From Arthrobacter sp. B1805 (GTDB lineage Bacteria > Actinomycetota > Actinomycetes > Actinomycetales > Micrococcaceae): a DNA stretch of 64,000 nt. Position numbers and translations under genes: made by a program. Positions 7,863 to 17,453 of this stretch are shown here, piece by piece. Positions within the stretch are counted from its first letter, which is position 1, and each line of letters starts with the position of its first letter. Below the pieces are notes generated by a model. That model had not been told where the DNA came from and made no database searches. It saw nothing but the letters and a program-made list of their open reading frames with translations. The DNA is taken from assembly GCF_002929745.1 (NCBI RefSeq), contig NZ_PJIQ01000009.1:81332-145331 (forward strand), read 5' to 3'.

Positions 7863-10727
7863 ATGGCCACTCGAACGTCCCCTGCCCCGCGGGGCCAGCA
7901 ACAGACCCGCGGCAAGGGGGTACCCGCTGCTGCCGGGGCTGCCCGCAGCAAGGCGCCGGGAAAGGGTACGGGGCGCGCTCCGGCGAAGACCCGCCAGGTC
8001 CCTGTCACACCGGAACCGCATCACGAGGACCAGCTCGCTCTTCCGCTGAGGGCCGTACGTGCCGTCTGGATGGGCATGGCACGTGTCGTCGGTTCCGGTG
8101 TCCGTACGTTCGGACACGACGTGAGCCCTGACCGCGATATTCGCCGGGACGGGTCGGGCTTCTTCCTCCTCCTGGTCGCCCTGGCCGTCGCCGCCGTCGA
8201 GTGGTGGGCCCTGTCGGGCACGCCGGCTGATATCGTCCACGCCGCTGCCGGCGGCACGTTCGGCTGGATGGCGCTGCTCCTGCCCTTCCTCCTCGTGATC
8301 GGCGCAGTCCGTCTCTTCAGGTACCCGGAGCGGCACCGCGCGAACAATCGCATCGCCATCGGGCAGCTCGTGATCCTCTTCGCCGGATCCGGCATCGCGC
8401 ACCTCGTCGGCGGTCAGCCAGGACTCTCCGACGGACTGGACGCGCTGTGGCGCGCAGGTGGTGTCGTCGGCTTCCTCGTGGCCGGGCCGCTCAGCAGTGT
8501 GCTGACCGCCTGGCCCGTCGGGGTCCTCCTGGCCATCGTGATCTTCCTCGGCCTCCTGATCGTCACGGCGACACCCTTCCGGCACATTCCCGCACGCCTG
8601 CGCACCCTGTACGAGCACCTCATGGGGCAGGACCCGGACGACGACGGACACCGTCGCGAGGACGGCCACGACCAGAGCTACCTGTACGAGACGCACGGTT
8701 CGACGGCGAAGCCGGAGCCGAAGCGGAGGAAGCGACTGTTCGGCAAGGACAGGGAGGACACCCCCTTCGATGCCGAGCACGTCGACGCCACGGATGGTTA
8801 CGTCGGTGACGAGGCGTTCGAGCGGGCGGTGATCGAGGACGAGGAGCGTCGCGCCCGGGAAGCACAGGCGGCGGTGCCGCCAGGGGTCCGTCGCCCGACC
8901 AAGCAGGAGCTGGCCGCGGAGGAGATCAAGCGATCGCAGTCCGCGCGCGTTCCGGTCACCGAAGCACCGGATCGCGCCCCGGAGGGCGCCACCGAGGCGA
9001 TCGACGTCGTCCCCGCCGCCCGCGCACTGATCGTGCCGTCCACTCCCGTCCAGCCGCAGGTCCCGCCCACGCCCATTCCGCAGCGCACCGAGCAGCTGCA
9101 GCTCGCCGGCGACGTGACCTACACCCTCCCGCCGTCGGACTACCTGCCCGCTGGCACGCCGCCGAAGGAGCGCTCCGAGGCGAACGACGCCGTCGTCGCG
9201 GCCCTGACGCACACCATGGACCAGTTCAACGTGGATGCGAAGGTGACGGGCTTCTCCCGGGGACCCACGGTGACGCGCTACGAGATCGAGCTGGCGCCCG
9301 GCACCAAGGTGGAGCGCGTCACCGCCCTGTCGAAAAACATCTCCTACGCTGTCGCCAGCTCGGACGTGCGCATCCTCTCGCCCATCCCGGGCAAGTCCGC
9401 CATCGGCATCGAGATCCCGAACACCGACCGCGAGACGGTGTCCCTGGGAGACGTGCTGCGCTCCGGCAACGCGCGCAAGACGGAGCACCCGATGGTGATG
9501 GGAGTCGGCAAGGACGTCGAGGGTGGATTCGTCGTCGCCAACCTCGCGAAGATGCCCCACCTCCTCGTGGCAGGCGCCACCGGCGCGGGCAAGTCCTCCT
9601 TCGTGAACTCGATGATCACGTCGATCCTCATGCGCTCGACCCCGGACGAGGTCCGCATGGTCATGGTGGACCCGAAGCGCGTCGAGCTCACGGCGTACGA
9701 GGGCGTCCCGCACCTCATCACGCCCATCATCACGAACCCGAAGAAGGCGGCCGAAGCGCTGCAGTGGGTCGTCCGGGAGATGGACACGCGGTACGACGAC
9801 CTCGCGAACTACGGGTACAAGCACATCGACGACTTCAACAAGGCGGTGCGCAACGGCAAGGTGGTGCCGCCGGAGGGTTCGAAGCGCGTCGTGCGGCCCT
9901 ACCCCTACCTCCTGGTCATCGTGGACGAGCTCGCCGACCTGATGATGGTCGCCCCGCGGGACGTCGAGGACTCGATCGTGAGGATCACGCAGCTCGCGCG
10001 TGCCGCCGGCATCCACCTCGTACTCGCGACCCAGCGACCATCGGTCGACGTCGTCACCGGCCTGATCAAGGCGAACGTCCCCTCCCGCATGGCGTTCGCG
10101 ACGTCGTCGGTCACGGACTCCCGCGTGGTCCTCGACCAGCCGGGCGCGGAAAAGTTGATCGGCCAGGGAGACGCCCTGTTCCTGCCGATGGGCGCCTCGA
10201 AACCGATGCGCGTGCAGGGCGCCTGGGTCACCGAGTCGGAGATCCATCGCGTCGTCGAACACGTGAAGGGCCAGCTCCAGGCCGTCTACCGCGAGGACGT
10301 CGCGGTCGAGGCGCCGAAGAAGCAGATCGACGACGACATCGGGGACGACCTCGACGTGCTGCTGCAGGCCACCGAACTCGTCGTCACGACACAGTTCGGC
10401 TCCACCTCCATGCTGCAGCGCAAACTCCGGGTCGGGTTCGCCAAGGCCGGGCGGCTCATGGACCTGCTCGAGTCACGCGGCGTCGTCGGTCCCTCGGAGG
10501 GATCGAAGGCTCGCGACGTGCTGGTCAAGCCCGACGACCTCGAACCCGTCCTCGCGGCGATGCGTGGAGACGGGCCTCCCGTCGAAGCTGCCCGTCCCGT
10601 CCAGGGACCGATCGACCTCGTGGCCGACGACCTCGCGTCCCGCGCGCAGGCAGTTGACTACCACGACGGCGCGGACGGCAGCGACGACGACGGCGCCGAG
10701 GACGCCTGGAACCTCACGGGCAGGTAG
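7863..10727 (+). CDS. ftsK: DNA translocase FtsK/SpoIIIE family
   Basis: Septal ATP-driven DNA pump that clears the chromosome terminus and couples segregation to division. The 954-residue product has about four N-terminal membrane helices (residues 98-238), a charged linker to about 430, a motor domain with Walker A GATGAGKSS near 570 and Walker B LLVIVDELADLM near 684, and a C-terminal gamma winged helix (about 822-900) for DNA recognition. The chosen ATG at 7863 is preceded by TACCGT and 7 bases, a leaderless arrangement. An in-frame GTG at 7806 would add 19 unconserved-looking residues. Confidence 0.95.
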   Translation: MATRTSPAPRGQQQTRGKGVPAAAGAARSKAPGKGTGRAPAKTRQVPVTPEPHHEDQLALPLRAVRAVWMGMARVVGSGVRTFGHDVSPDRDIRRDGSGFFLLLVALAVAAVEWWALSGTPADIVHAAAGGTFGWMALLLPFLLVIGAVRLFRYPERHRANNRIAIGQLVILFAGSGIAHLVGGQPGLSDGLDALWRAGGVVGFLVAGPLSSVLTAWPVGVLLAIVIFLGLLIVTATPFRHIPARLRTLYEHLMGQDPDDDGHRREDGHDQSYLYETHGSTAKPEPKRRKRLFGKDREDTPFDAEHVDATDGYVGDEAFERAVIEDEERRAREAQAAVPPGVRRPTKQELAAEEIKRSQSARVPVTEAPDRAPEGATEAIDVVPAARALIVPSTPVQPQVPPTPIPQRTEQLQLAGDVTYTLPPSDYLPAGTPPKERSEANDAVVAALTHTMDQFNVDAKVTGFSRGPTVTRYEIELAPGTKVERVTALSKNISYAVASSDVRILSPIPGKSAIGIEIPNTDRETVSLGDVLRSGNARKTEHPMVMGVGKDVEGGFVVANLAKMPHLLVAGATGAGKSSFVNSMITSILMRSTPDEVRMVMVDPKRVELTAYEGVPHLITPIITNPKKAAEALQWVVREMDTRYDDLANYGYKHIDDFNKAVRNGKVVPPEGSKRVVRPYPYLLVIVDELADLMMVAPRDVEDSIVRITQLARAAGIHLVLATQRPSVDVVTGLIKANVPSRMAFATSSVTDSRVVLDQPGAEKLIGQGDALFLPMGASKPMRVQGAWVTESEIHRVVEHVKGQLQAVYREDVAVEAPKKQIDDDIGDDLDVLLQATELVVTTQFGSTSMLQRKLRVGFAKAGRLMDLLESRGVVGPSEGSKARDVLVKPDDLEPVLAAMRGDGPPVEAARPVQGPIDLVADDLASRAQAVDYHDGADGSDDDGAEDAWNLTGR

Positions 10728-10736
10728 CCTGAAGTC

Positions 10737-11324
10737 GTGAGTAGCTCCTCGACCCCGGCGGTGCCGGTCCTCAACATCGCGAACGTCCTCACGGTCGTGC
10801 GCATCCTGCTGGTTCCGTTCTTCATCTGGTTCCTTCTGCTCGACGACGGAAGCGCGGGGCTGTTCCGCTGGCTCGCCGTCCTCACCTTCGCCGTGGCGAT
10901 CTACACCGACAAGCTCGACGGAGACCTGGCGCGGAGCAGGGGACTGATCACGGACTTCGGCAAGATCGCCGATCCGATCGCGGACAAGCTGCTCATCGGG
11001 TCCGCACTCGTGCTGCTGTCCGTACTCGGCGAGTTGTGGTGGTGGGTGACGATCGTGATCCTCGTCCGCGAGATCGGCATCACCCTGCTGCGGTTCGCGG
11101 TCATCCGGTACGGAGTCATGCCGGCCTCGCGCGGAGGCAAGCTGAAGACGGTCGTCCAGACCGCTGCGATCCTGCTGTTCCTCATCCCGCTGCAGGCCAT
11201 CGCCGGAGACTGGGCCTGGTGGCCCGCAGCCGTGGTCATGGCGGCAGCCGTCGTGATCACGGTAGTGACAGGCGTGGACTACGTCCTCCAGGCGATACGC
11301 CTGCGGGCAGGTGCCCGACGGTGA
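10737..11324 (+). CDS. pgsA: CDP-diacylglycerol-glycerol-3-phosphate 3-phosphatidyltransferase
   Basis: Makes phosphatidylglycerol phosphate for membrane lipid and cardiolipin synthesis. The 195-residue protein has four to five hydrophobic helices and the CDP-alcohol phosphotransferase signature near residues 62-87 (DKLDGDLAR followed at the usual spacing by G and two Asp in FGKIADPIAD). The GTG start has TAGCCT 6 bases upstream and no Shine-Dalgarno, suggesting leaderless expression from a promoter inside the end of the ftsK region. The stop overlaps the cinA start as GTGA. Confidence 0.94.
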   Translation: MSSSSTPAVPVLNIANVLTVVRILLVPFFIWFLLLDDGSAGLFRWLAVLTFAVAIYTDKLDGDLARSRGLITDFGKIADPIADKLLIGSALVLLSVLGELWWWVTIVILVREIGITLLRFAVIRYGVMPASRGGKLKTVVQTAAILLFLIPLQAIAGDWAWWPAAVVMAAAVVITVVTGVDYVLQAIRLRAGARR

Positions 11325-11818
11325 GCGCCCCCGCGTCAGCGGCCGACGTCGTCGCGCTGGCCGCACGCCTCGGGCTGACCGTCGCGACGGCAGAATCCCT
11401 GACGGCGGGAATGATCGCTTCGGCACTTGCCGATGTGCCGGGGGCGTCCACCGTATTGAGAGGCGGAATAGTCGCCTATCAGGTTCCGGTCAAGCGAGAC
11501 CTGCTGGGCGTCGACGCTGAGCTCCTTGCAGCCGCCGGCGCCGTCGACCCGCGCGTTGCAGCAGCTATGGCGACCGGCGCGCGGACTGCGCTGTCCGCCG
11601 ACATCGGTGTCGCGACCACCGGCGTCGCGGGTCCGTCGGCCCACGAGGGTAAACCGGTAGGGACGGTTTTCACGGCGATCTCGACGGCTTCCGGTACCGA
11701 ATCCTTCGAGCACCACTTCGCGGGAGACCGGGAGGGCATCAGGATGGCCTCACGCGACGCGGCGCTGGCGGAGCTCTTCCGGGAGCTGTCCAGGGGAACA
11801 AACAGTGGTCGAGGGTAG
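11321..11818 (+). CDS. cinA: CinA C-terminal domain protein (NMN amidohydrolase, PncC type)
   Basis: A 165-residue stand-alone CinA C-terminal domain. Members deamidate nicotinamide mononucleotide in pyridine nucleotide recycling, and the gene is classically linked to recA in many bacteria. The AESLTAGMIASALADVPGAS stretch near residue 23 and the TTGVAGPS motif near residue 105 are diagnostic. The N-terminal molybdopterin-binding-like domain of full-length CinA is absent, as is usual in actinobacteria. It overlaps pgsA by four bases. Confidence 0.9.
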   Translation: MSAPASAADVVALAARLGLTVATAESLTAGMIASALADVPGASTVLRGGIVAYQVPVKRDLLGVDAELLAAAGAVDPRVAAAMATGARTALSADIGVATTGVAGPSAHEGKPVGTVFTAISTASGTESFEHHFAGDREGIRMASRDAALAELFRELSRGTNSGRG

Positions 11819-12036
11819 TTATAAACAATGCCGGCCGTTGATAGGGTTGGCGACTTAGGCTCAAGCAGATCGGGCAGGTCATCATCAGCGGCGCACCCCG
11901 TCCGGGGTTCTCGCCGCATATATGAGGGAGCAAGGCGATACAGATGGTAAAGCAGCCCGTGTCCGTAAACGGCGTGGTCCGTTGGCGTGATGTGGGGTTG
12001 GCAGATGATGCACAACGCAAGCCTAAGGAGCGCAAG

Positions 12037-12384
12037 ATGGTAGTTCTTCGCCATGAGATCGGCGACGTCCTCCGTGACGTCCGCCAGCGCCAGGGCCGTA
12101 CCCTGCGCGAGGTATCGCACAGTGCGAGGGTCTCCCTCGGATACCTCAGCGAGGTCGAGCGTGGACAGAAGGAAGCATCGTCTGAACTTCTCTCATCAAT
12201 CTGCAGTGCACTCGAGGTGCCGCTTTCCTCGATGCTGCGGGAAGTCAGCGACCGTTTGGCAGAAGCAGAAGGCGTGTCCATCCCGGACACAATTCCTCAG
12301 GAATTCTCCCGGGAGTTCGGGAATGACCTGAACGACGAATTGAACGACGACTTCCGTCGGGGACTTGCGGCCACGAACCGCTAG
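12037..12384 (+). CDS. clgR: ClgR-type XRE family transcriptional regulator
   Basis: A 115-residue protein with an N-terminal helix-turn-helix (residues 3-62, including [20 protein letters not shown] and [10 protein letters not shown]), the form of ClgR, the actinobacterial activator of Clp and other proteolysis genes. The position downstream of pgsA-cinA is the conserved locus of clgR in mycobacteria and corynebacteria. The ATG at 12037 has a strong AAGGAG at good spacing. An in-frame ATG at 11944 with a weaker AAGG would add 31 residues and cannot be excluded. The C-terminal tail rich in Asn, Asp and Glu is not informative. The target set is inferred from homologues only. Confidence 0.85.
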   Translation: MVVLRHEIGDVLRDVRQRQGRTLREVSHSARVSLGYLSEVERGQKEASSELLSSICSALEVPLSSMLREVSDRLAEAEGVSIPDTIPQEFSREFGNDLNDELNDDFRRGLAATNR

Positions 12385-12398
12385 TCGCCCCACGACAA

Positions 12399-12429
12399 GG
12401 AAGGCCTGTCCCTGCGGGACGGGCCTTCC
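12399..12429. terminator. Bidirectional terminator between clgR and marR-type gene
   Basis: A near-perfect 14-bp inverted repeat, GGAAGGCCTGTCCC and GGGACGGGCCTTCC, with a 3-base loop and one G-T pair, sits between two convergent genes. It could serve both strands. Confidence 0.85.
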
Positions 12430-12438
12430 TGCTGTCTG

Positions 12439-12948
12439 CTACCAGTTGTCCTTGGTATAGGTGTTGTTCAGCTGGGCGATGAGCGTGCCGAGCCTGGTGA
12501 GGTCTTCGACGTCCCAGTCCTCCATGAGCTGGTGGAACGCCTGCTTGCGTGCCGTCTGCGCAGCGACGAGCTGGTGCGTGCCTGCTTCCGTGAGCGAGAT
12601 CGACTGGGCGCGGCCGTCGAGCGGGTCGGCTTCCTTCTGGACGAGTCCGAGCTGTTCGAGCATCGCGATCTGGCGGCTGACCGAGGGTTTGCCCACTCCG
12701 ACGCTGGCGGCTATGTCCGTGAGGCGCATCGAGCCCTCGCGCTGGAGGATCACGAGTAGACCGTAAGCCGCCGGTTCCATGTCGGGGTGCACCCGGCGCG
12801 CTACTTTGTACGAGTTCGACCGCGCGCGGCGCCACAACATGCTCAGTTGCTGTTCGAGGGACTCGATGGCGGCGTCGGTGTCGGCATCTTCCCCGGGGGA
12901 GCCTGCAAGGCCCGTGCCAGGGTCTGTGGTACTCGGCTTGGCGTTCAT
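12439..12948 (-). CDS. MarR family transcriptional regulator
   Basis: A 169-residue winged-helix regulator. The DNA-binding core runs from about residue 60 to 135, with RLTDIAASVGVGKPSVSRQI as the helix-turn-helix and DPLDGRAQSISLTEAG as the wing, followed by C-terminal dimerisation helices. MarR proteins usually repress efflux or stress genes and respond to small ligands; the target here is unknown and no operon partner is present. The ATG at 12948 has TACAAT 6 bases upstream and no Shine-Dalgarno, so the transcript is probably leaderless. Confidence 0.88.
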   Translation of the reverse strand: MNAKPSTTDPGTGLAGSPGEDADTDAAIESLEQQLSMLWRRARSNSYKVARRVHPDMEPAAYGLLVILQREGSMRLTDIAASVGVGKPSVSRQIAMLEQLGLVQKEADPLDGRAQSISLTEAGTHQLVAAQTARKQAFHQLMEDWDVEDLTRLGTLIAQLNNTYTKDNW

Positions 12949-13208
12949 GGGCCAATTGTAGGGTTCAGCGGTCCGTGCGACACCATGCAGGACGACGCTG
13001 GATGCACCGGGCCTGTCCTGGGTGAGCGACGGCCCGAGCGGTCCGGCGCCGAGGCCCGCACGAAAGTGGGTGAAGTAGCCAATGCGTGCTGACGGTGTCC
13101 GCACGCATGATGGAGTGGGGGCGGAGCATCGATGGCGGACGATCGGAGGTCCGGGCGCTACGGGCGGCTGCACGATGACCAGCTAAGGACGAGGGCAGGA
13201 CGGATGAC

Positions 13209-13427
13209 ATGCGATTGAGTGACTTCTGGCGTCTGATGGACGACGAGTTCGGCGAACGGTACTCGCGGACGTTGGCGCGCGATCTGGTCGTGGATCAGTT
13301 GGGCGACAGGACAGCGGCGGAAGCGCTGGGCGCGGGCGTCGACCCGAAGGCCGTCTGGGAGGCGGTGTGCCGTGCGCAGGATGTGCCGCGCGAGCGATGG
13401 CTGGGCCGGGATGTGAAGCCGCGGTGA
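13209..13427 (+). CDS. DUF3046 domain protein
   Basis: A 72-residue protein of the DUF3046 family, which sits next to recA in many actinobacteria (RLSDFWRLMDDEFG at the start, RDLVVDQLGDRT, and a C-terminal VPRERWLGRD). Function is unknown. It has a plausible GGACGG ribosome-binding site. It lies 201 bases upstream of recA on the same strand, and the recA promoters described here fall in the gap, so it is probably a separate unit. Confidence 0.85.
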   Translation: MRLSDFWRLMDDEFGERYSRTLARDLVVDQLGDRTAAEALGAGVDPKAVWEAVCRAQDVPRERWLGRDVKPR

Positions 13428-13475
13428 TGCCTCCTCCGACGGGCCGCGGGGACACGCGGAGGACCGACAGAATAA

Positions 13476-13491
13476 TCGAATACCTGTTCGG
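13476..13491 (+). promoter_or_regulatory. SOS box (LexA site) upstream of recA
   Basis: TCGAATACCTGTTCGG differs from the actinobacterial LexA consensus TCGAAC-N4-GTTCGA at two of twelve positions. It lies 137 bases before the recA ATG. LexA repression of recA is well established in the phylum; this site is read from sequence only. Confidence 0.8.
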
Positions 13492-13554
13492 GTAGGGGAT
13501 ATGATGGTGACGGAGGCGGCGCGCTTGTGCACATAGCGACGGCCACACCTCAAA

Positions 13555-13577
13555 CTGTCGGCGCAGGCTAATACAGT
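13555..13577 (+). promoter_or_regulatory. RecA-NDp-type (PafBC-dependent, LexA-independent) promoter of recA
   Basis: CTGTCGGCG, 8 bases, then TACAGT. This matches the mycobacterial RecA-NDp promoter motif TTGTCRGTG-N8-TAN3T at all -10 positions and at seven of nine upstream positions, with the exact spacing. That motif is activated by PafBC after DNA damage in mycobacteria. It lies downstream of the SOS box, so recA appears to have two stress inputs. Confidence 0.65.
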
Positions 13578-13628
13578 CGAAATGAACACGTAAACAGGCC
13601 AGTTGGCCATGAGTAACCGAGGTGAAGA

Positions 13629-14672
13629 ATGGCCGCTCCAGACCGCGAGAAAGCCCTAGAAGCTGCTCTCGCCCAGATCGACAAGCAGTACGGCAAGGGT
13701 TCCATCATGCGTCTGGGCGATGAGACCAGGGCGCCGATCGAGACCATCTCCACGAGTTCCATTGCCCTGGATGCCGCACTCGGCATCGGTGGCCTCCCTC
13801 GCGGCAGGGTCGTCGAGATCTATGGTCCGGAGTCCTCCGGTAAGACCACCGTCGCCCTGCATGCCGTGGCGAGCGCCCAGCGCAACGGAGGCATCGCGGC
13901 CTTCATCGACGCTGAGCACGCGCTGGACCCCGAGTACGCCAAGAGGCTCGGCGTGGACACGGACGCGCTCCTCGTATCGCAGCCGGACACGGGTGAGCAG
14001 GCGTTGGAGATCATGGACATGCTGGTGGGCTCCGGTTCCATCGATATCGTCGTGATCGACTCCGTTGCGGCACTCGTGCCGCGGGCGGAGATCGAGGGCG
14101 AGATGGGCGACAGCCACGTGGGCCTGCAGGCCCGGCTGATGAGCCAGGCACTCCGCAAGATCACCGGACGCCTGAGCCAGACGAAGACGACTGCGATCTT
14201 CATCAACCAGTTGCGCGAGAAGATCGGCGTGTTCTTCGGAAGCCCCGAGACCACCACGGGTGGCAAGGCGCTGAAGTTCTACGCGTCGGTGCGGATCGAC
14301 GTACGCCGCATCGAGACCCTGAAGGAAGGCGTGAACCCGGTGGGTAACCGGACCCGCGCCAAGATCGTGAAGAACAAGATGGCCCCGCCCTTCAAGCAGG
14401 CCGAGTTCGACATCCTGTACGGGCATGGCATCTCACGCGAAGGCGGACTCATCGATGTCGGGGTGGAGAACGCGCTGGTCAAGAAGTCCGGCGCCTGGTT
14501 CACCTACGACGGCGACCAGCTGGGGCAGGGTAAGGAGAACGCCAGGAAGTTCCTCATCGACAACCCGGATCTGGCTGATGAGCTCGAACAGAAGATCAGG
14601 GTGAAGCTGGGCATAGGGATGCCGGTCGAAGAGCCTCCAGCGCCGAAGCTCAAGGCTGTCAGCGGCGAGTAG
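13629..14672 (+). CDS. recA: Recombinase RecA
   Basis: ATP-dependent strand-exchange protein and coprotease for LexA cleavage. The 347-residue product has Walker A GPESSGKT at 66-73, Walker B around [10 protein letters not shown], the L1 region near [12 protein letters not shown], and the L2/[19 protein letters not shown] stretch. No intein is present, in contrast to some mycobacteria. The ATG has a GAGGTG Shine-Dalgarno. recX follows after four bases. Confidence 0.98.
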   Translation: MAAPDREKALEAALAQIDKQYGKGSIMRLGDETRAPIETISTSSIALDAALGIGGLPRGRVVEIYGPESSGKTTVALHAVASAQRNGGIAAFIDAEHALDPEYAKRLGVDTDALLVSQPDTGEQALEIMDMLVGSGSIDIVVIDSVAALVPRAEIEGEMGDSHVGLQARLMSQALRKITGRLSQTKTTAIFINQLREKIGVFFGSPETTTGGKALKFYASVRIDVRRIETLKEGVNPVGNRTRAKIVKNKMAPPFKQAEFDILYGHGISREGGLIDVGVENALVKKSGAWFTYDGDQLGQGKENARKFLIDNPDLADELEQKIRVKLGIGMPVEEPPAPKLKAVSGE

Positions 14673-14676
14673 CCGA

Positions 14677-15783
14677 GTGGCATCCCAGGAGGACCTGGAG
14701 CCGGTCGAGTGGGGAGTGTCATTCGGCCGGTTCGGCTCGGACGCTTCAGCTGGTGCTGCCGAATCGGAGCAGCCTCCGCGGCGGTCGACGTCCAAGCGAC
14801 AAGGGCTGACGCGGTCGGCCTCGTCGTCCTTCGGTGCCAAAGGGCTGAGCAGCGGGACGAAAGGGTCTCGGGGCTCATCCCGCGGTACCCGCTCCCAGCG
14901 GAACGGTGGCGGATCCGACCGCGTGCCGTTCGACGATCCCTTCGGTCCCGTTGTCGGCGCGTCCGCTGACTCCCTCCAGGATCATGCCCTGCCCGAGCGC
15001 CTGCGAGGGCGGATTGCGGGCACCGACACTGCGGGGTCCCGTTCGCAGCGTGCCGGCGGTCCGTCTGAACCAGCAGGCAGCGATGCTCCGGATCGTGACG
15101 GCGTAGATGGTGATGGCTCATACCCCGATGCGCCAGCCGCGGGCGCGACGAGTCGTCGCCCAGCAGACGGGTCGGGACGATCGGGTGGACGATCTGCGAG
15201 TCGTCGCACTGGAGGCACCGGCTGGGGTCGTTCCGGTGGCCCGTCGTCGCCCGCGGGTGAGGAGATGGGCGACCCGGAGGCGCTTCGGAGTGACGAGGAC
15301 TGGGCATCGGAGGCGCGTGCCATCCTGCTGCGCCAGCTGGCCCTCGGTCCGCGGAGCAGGCACCAGCTCGAGCGGAAGCTCGCCGATCGTGACATACCGG
15401 CCGCGACGGCGTCGGCGCTGCTCGACCGGTTCGAGGAAGTACAGCTGATCGATGACGCCGAATTCGCCCGGATGTGGGTGCGTACCCGCACTGCTGCGAA
15501 GTCGCTGTCACGAGCATCCCTGCGGCGTGAGCTCGCGGACAAGGGCATCGAGTCGGAACTGGCTGAGGACGCCCTCCTGCAGATCAGCGACGACGACGAA
15601 CGCGAGCAGGCCCGGGACGTAGTCCGCCGGAAGCTCCGCTTCCGCGCCGACCTCTCGGACCGCGCTGCTCGAGAGAAAGAGGTGCGCCGGCTCGTCGGCG
15701 TACTGGCACGCAAGGGCTACAGCCCCGGTGCGGCGTTCTCCATCGTGAAGGACGTCATCGCGGACACCGAAGCACTCGACTGA
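14677..15783 (+). CDS. recX: Regulatory protein RecX with long disordered N-terminal extension
   Basis: RecX binds RecA filaments and limits their activity. The recognisable RecX part, three tandem three-helix repeats, starts near residue 207 ([20 protein letters not shown]) and runs to the end ([16 protein letters not shown]). It is preceded by some 200 residues rich in Ser, Gly, Arg and Pro with no predicted fold. Usual RecX proteins have 150-220 residues, so 368 is long. A GTG start four bases after the recA stop is used here; a start further in cannot be excluded, but the frame stays open. Co-transcription with recA is conserved. Confidence 0.88.
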   Translation: MASQEDLEPVEWGVSFGRFGSDASAGAAESEQPPRRSTSKRQGLTRSASSSFGAKGLSSGTKGSRGSSRGTRSQRNGGGSDRVPFDDPFGPVVGASADSLQDHALPERLRGRIAGTDTAGSRSQRAGGPSEPAGSDAPDRDGVDGDGSYPDAPAAGATSRRPADGSGRSGGRSASRRTGGTGWGRSGGPSSPAGEEMGDPEALRSDEDWASEARAILLRQLALGPRSRHQLERKLADRDIPAATASALLDRFEEVQLIDDAEFARMWVRTRTAAKSLSRASLRRELADKGIESELAEDALLQISDDDEREQARDVVRRKLRFRADLSDRAAREKEVRRLVGVLARKGYSPGAAFSIVKDVIADTEALD

Positions 15784-15902
15784 TCCGCGGTGACCGACCG
15801 CGACCGGCCGCTTCGAGAACAGGTGCTTCGGCGCTGCAGTGCTGCGGCACCGGACTGGCCCGGATTGTGGGCCTCCCCGTGGCCAGCCGTACGCTTAAGG
15901 GT

Positions 15903-17453
15903 GTGAGCATGACACTTCCCCTCCCCATCGCAGGTACCGTGAGCAGCGCGCTGGGCGACCCCGATGCGGCCGCCCAGCGCACGTACGAGGTGCGGACTTT
16001 CGGCTGCCAGATGAACGTCCACGATTCCGAGCGGATCTCCGGACTGCTCGAAGATGCCGGGCTCAGCCGTGTCGAGGGTGGCCAGGCGGACGTCGTCGTC
16101 TTCAACACCTGCGCCGTGCGCGAGAATGCCGACAACAAGCTCTACGGGAACCTCGGAATGCTCAAGGCGGTGAAGGAAGCGCGCCCGGGGATGCAGATCG
16201 CCGTCGGCGGCTGCCTCGCCCAGAAGGACAGGGAGACCATCCTCAGGAAGGCGCCGTGGGTCGACGCCGTCTTCGGGACCCACAACATCGGCGCCCTGCC
16301 CGCCCTTCTGCAGCGCGCCCGGCACAACCAGGACGCCCAGCTCGAGATCCTCGAATCACTCGACGTCTTCCCCTCGACGCTGCCGACCAGGCGCGAATCC
16401 GTCTATGCGGGGTGGGTGTCCATCTCCGTCGGCTGCAACAACACCTGCACGTTCTGCATCGTGCCGTCGTTGCGCGGTAAGGAGCGCGACCGCAGGCCCG
16501 GGGAGATCCTCGCCGAGATCGAGGCCCTCGTGGCCGACGGCGCGGTCGAGGTCACGCTCCTCGGACAGAACGTGAACTCCTACGGTGTCGAGTTCGGCGA
16601 CCGTGGAGCCTTCGCAAAGCTGCTGCGCGCGTGTGGATCCATCGAGGGGCTCGAAAGAGTGCGCTTCACGAGTCCCCATCCCGCCGCTTTCACGGATGAC
16701 GTAATCGACGCGATGGCGGAGACTCCGAACGTCATGCCGCAGTTGCACATGCCCCTGCAGTCGGGATCGGACCGCGTGCTGAAGGCGATGCGCCGTTCAT
16801 ACCGCTCCAGTCGCTTCCTCGGGATCCTGGATCGCGTGCGTGAACGGATGCCCCACGCCGCGATCTCCACGGACATCATCGTCGGGTTCCCCGGGGAGAC
16901 CGACGAGGACTTCCAGGCGACCCTCGACGTCGTCGAGCAGTCCCGCTTCGCGACTGCCTTCACCTTCCAGTACTCCCGGCGCCCCGGAACCCCCGCAGCG
17001 GATCTTCCGGACCAGTTGCCGAAGGCGGTGGTGCAGGAGCGCTTCGAGCGCCTGACCGCCCTGCAGGACCGGATCGCCCGCGAGGAGAACGCGCGCCAGG
17101 TAGGTACCCGCGTCGAGGTGCTCGTCACCGATCAGCAGGGCCGCAAGGGAAGCGAGACACATCGTCTCACCGGGCGCTCACGCGATCAGCGCCTCGTCCA
17201 CTTCTCCGTGCCGGACGGCGCGGAGGTGCCACGGCCCGGGGACTTCGTGACCCTGCCCATCACCGAGGCTGCGTCCTTCCACCTCATGTCCGACCCGACC
17301 ACCGAGGAGTACAGCCTCCGGCGCTCCCGCGCCGGGGATGCCTGGGACAGGAGCCAGGCCGACTCCTGCGGCGTCCCCGCACCCTCGGACGGCGGTCCCC
17401 GTCCCGTCCTGCTGGGCATGCCGTCGCTGCCTGTGCGGGGGAGCGCTTCTTGA
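15903..17453 (+). CDS. miaB: tRNA-2-methylthio-N6-isopentenyladenosine synthase MiaB
   Basis: Radical SAM methylthiotransferase that modifies i6A37 of tRNAs reading UNN codons, the step after MiaA. Cys residues of the UPF0004 domain are in [16 protein letters not shown] and GGCLAQ; the radical SAM cluster is CNNTCTFC near residue 180, and a TRAM domain lies near 395-460. The last 50 residues are extra and unconserved-looking. The GTG at 15903 has TACGCT 7 bases upstream, a leaderless pattern; an ATG at 15909 preceded by AAGGG is the alternative. The stop overlaps miaA. Confidence 0.94.
   Translation: MSMTLPLPIAGTVSSALGDPDAAAQRTYEVRTFGCQMNVHDSERISGLLEDAGLSRVEGGQADVVVFNTCAVRENADNKLYGNLGMLKAVKEARPGMQIAVGGCLAQKDRETILRKAPWVDAVFGTHNIGALPALLQRARHNQDAQLEILESLDVFPSTLPTRRESVYAGWVSISVGCNNTCTFCIVPSLRGKERDRRPGEILAEIEALVADGAVEVTLLGQNVNSYGVEFGDRGAFAKLLRACGSIEGLERVRFTSPHPAAFTDDVIDAMAETPNVMPQLHMPLQSGSDRVLKAMRRSYRSSRFLGILDRVRERMPHAAISTDIIVGFPGETDEDFQATLDVVEQSRFATAFTFQYSRRPGTPAADLPDQLPKAVVQERFERLTALQDRIAREENARQVGTRVEVLVTDQQGRKGSETHRLTGRSRDQRLVHFSVPDGAEVPRPGDFVTLPITEAASFHLMSDPTTEEYSLRRSRAGDAWDRSQADSCGVPAPSDGGPRPVLLGMPSLPVRGSAS

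Noticed and set aside
7833..10262. An open frame of about 800 codons on the minus strand opposite ftsK
   Set aside because: It lies wholly antisense to a clearly conserved gene, is rich in Arg, Asp and His without any motif, and is explained by the high GC of third codon positions.
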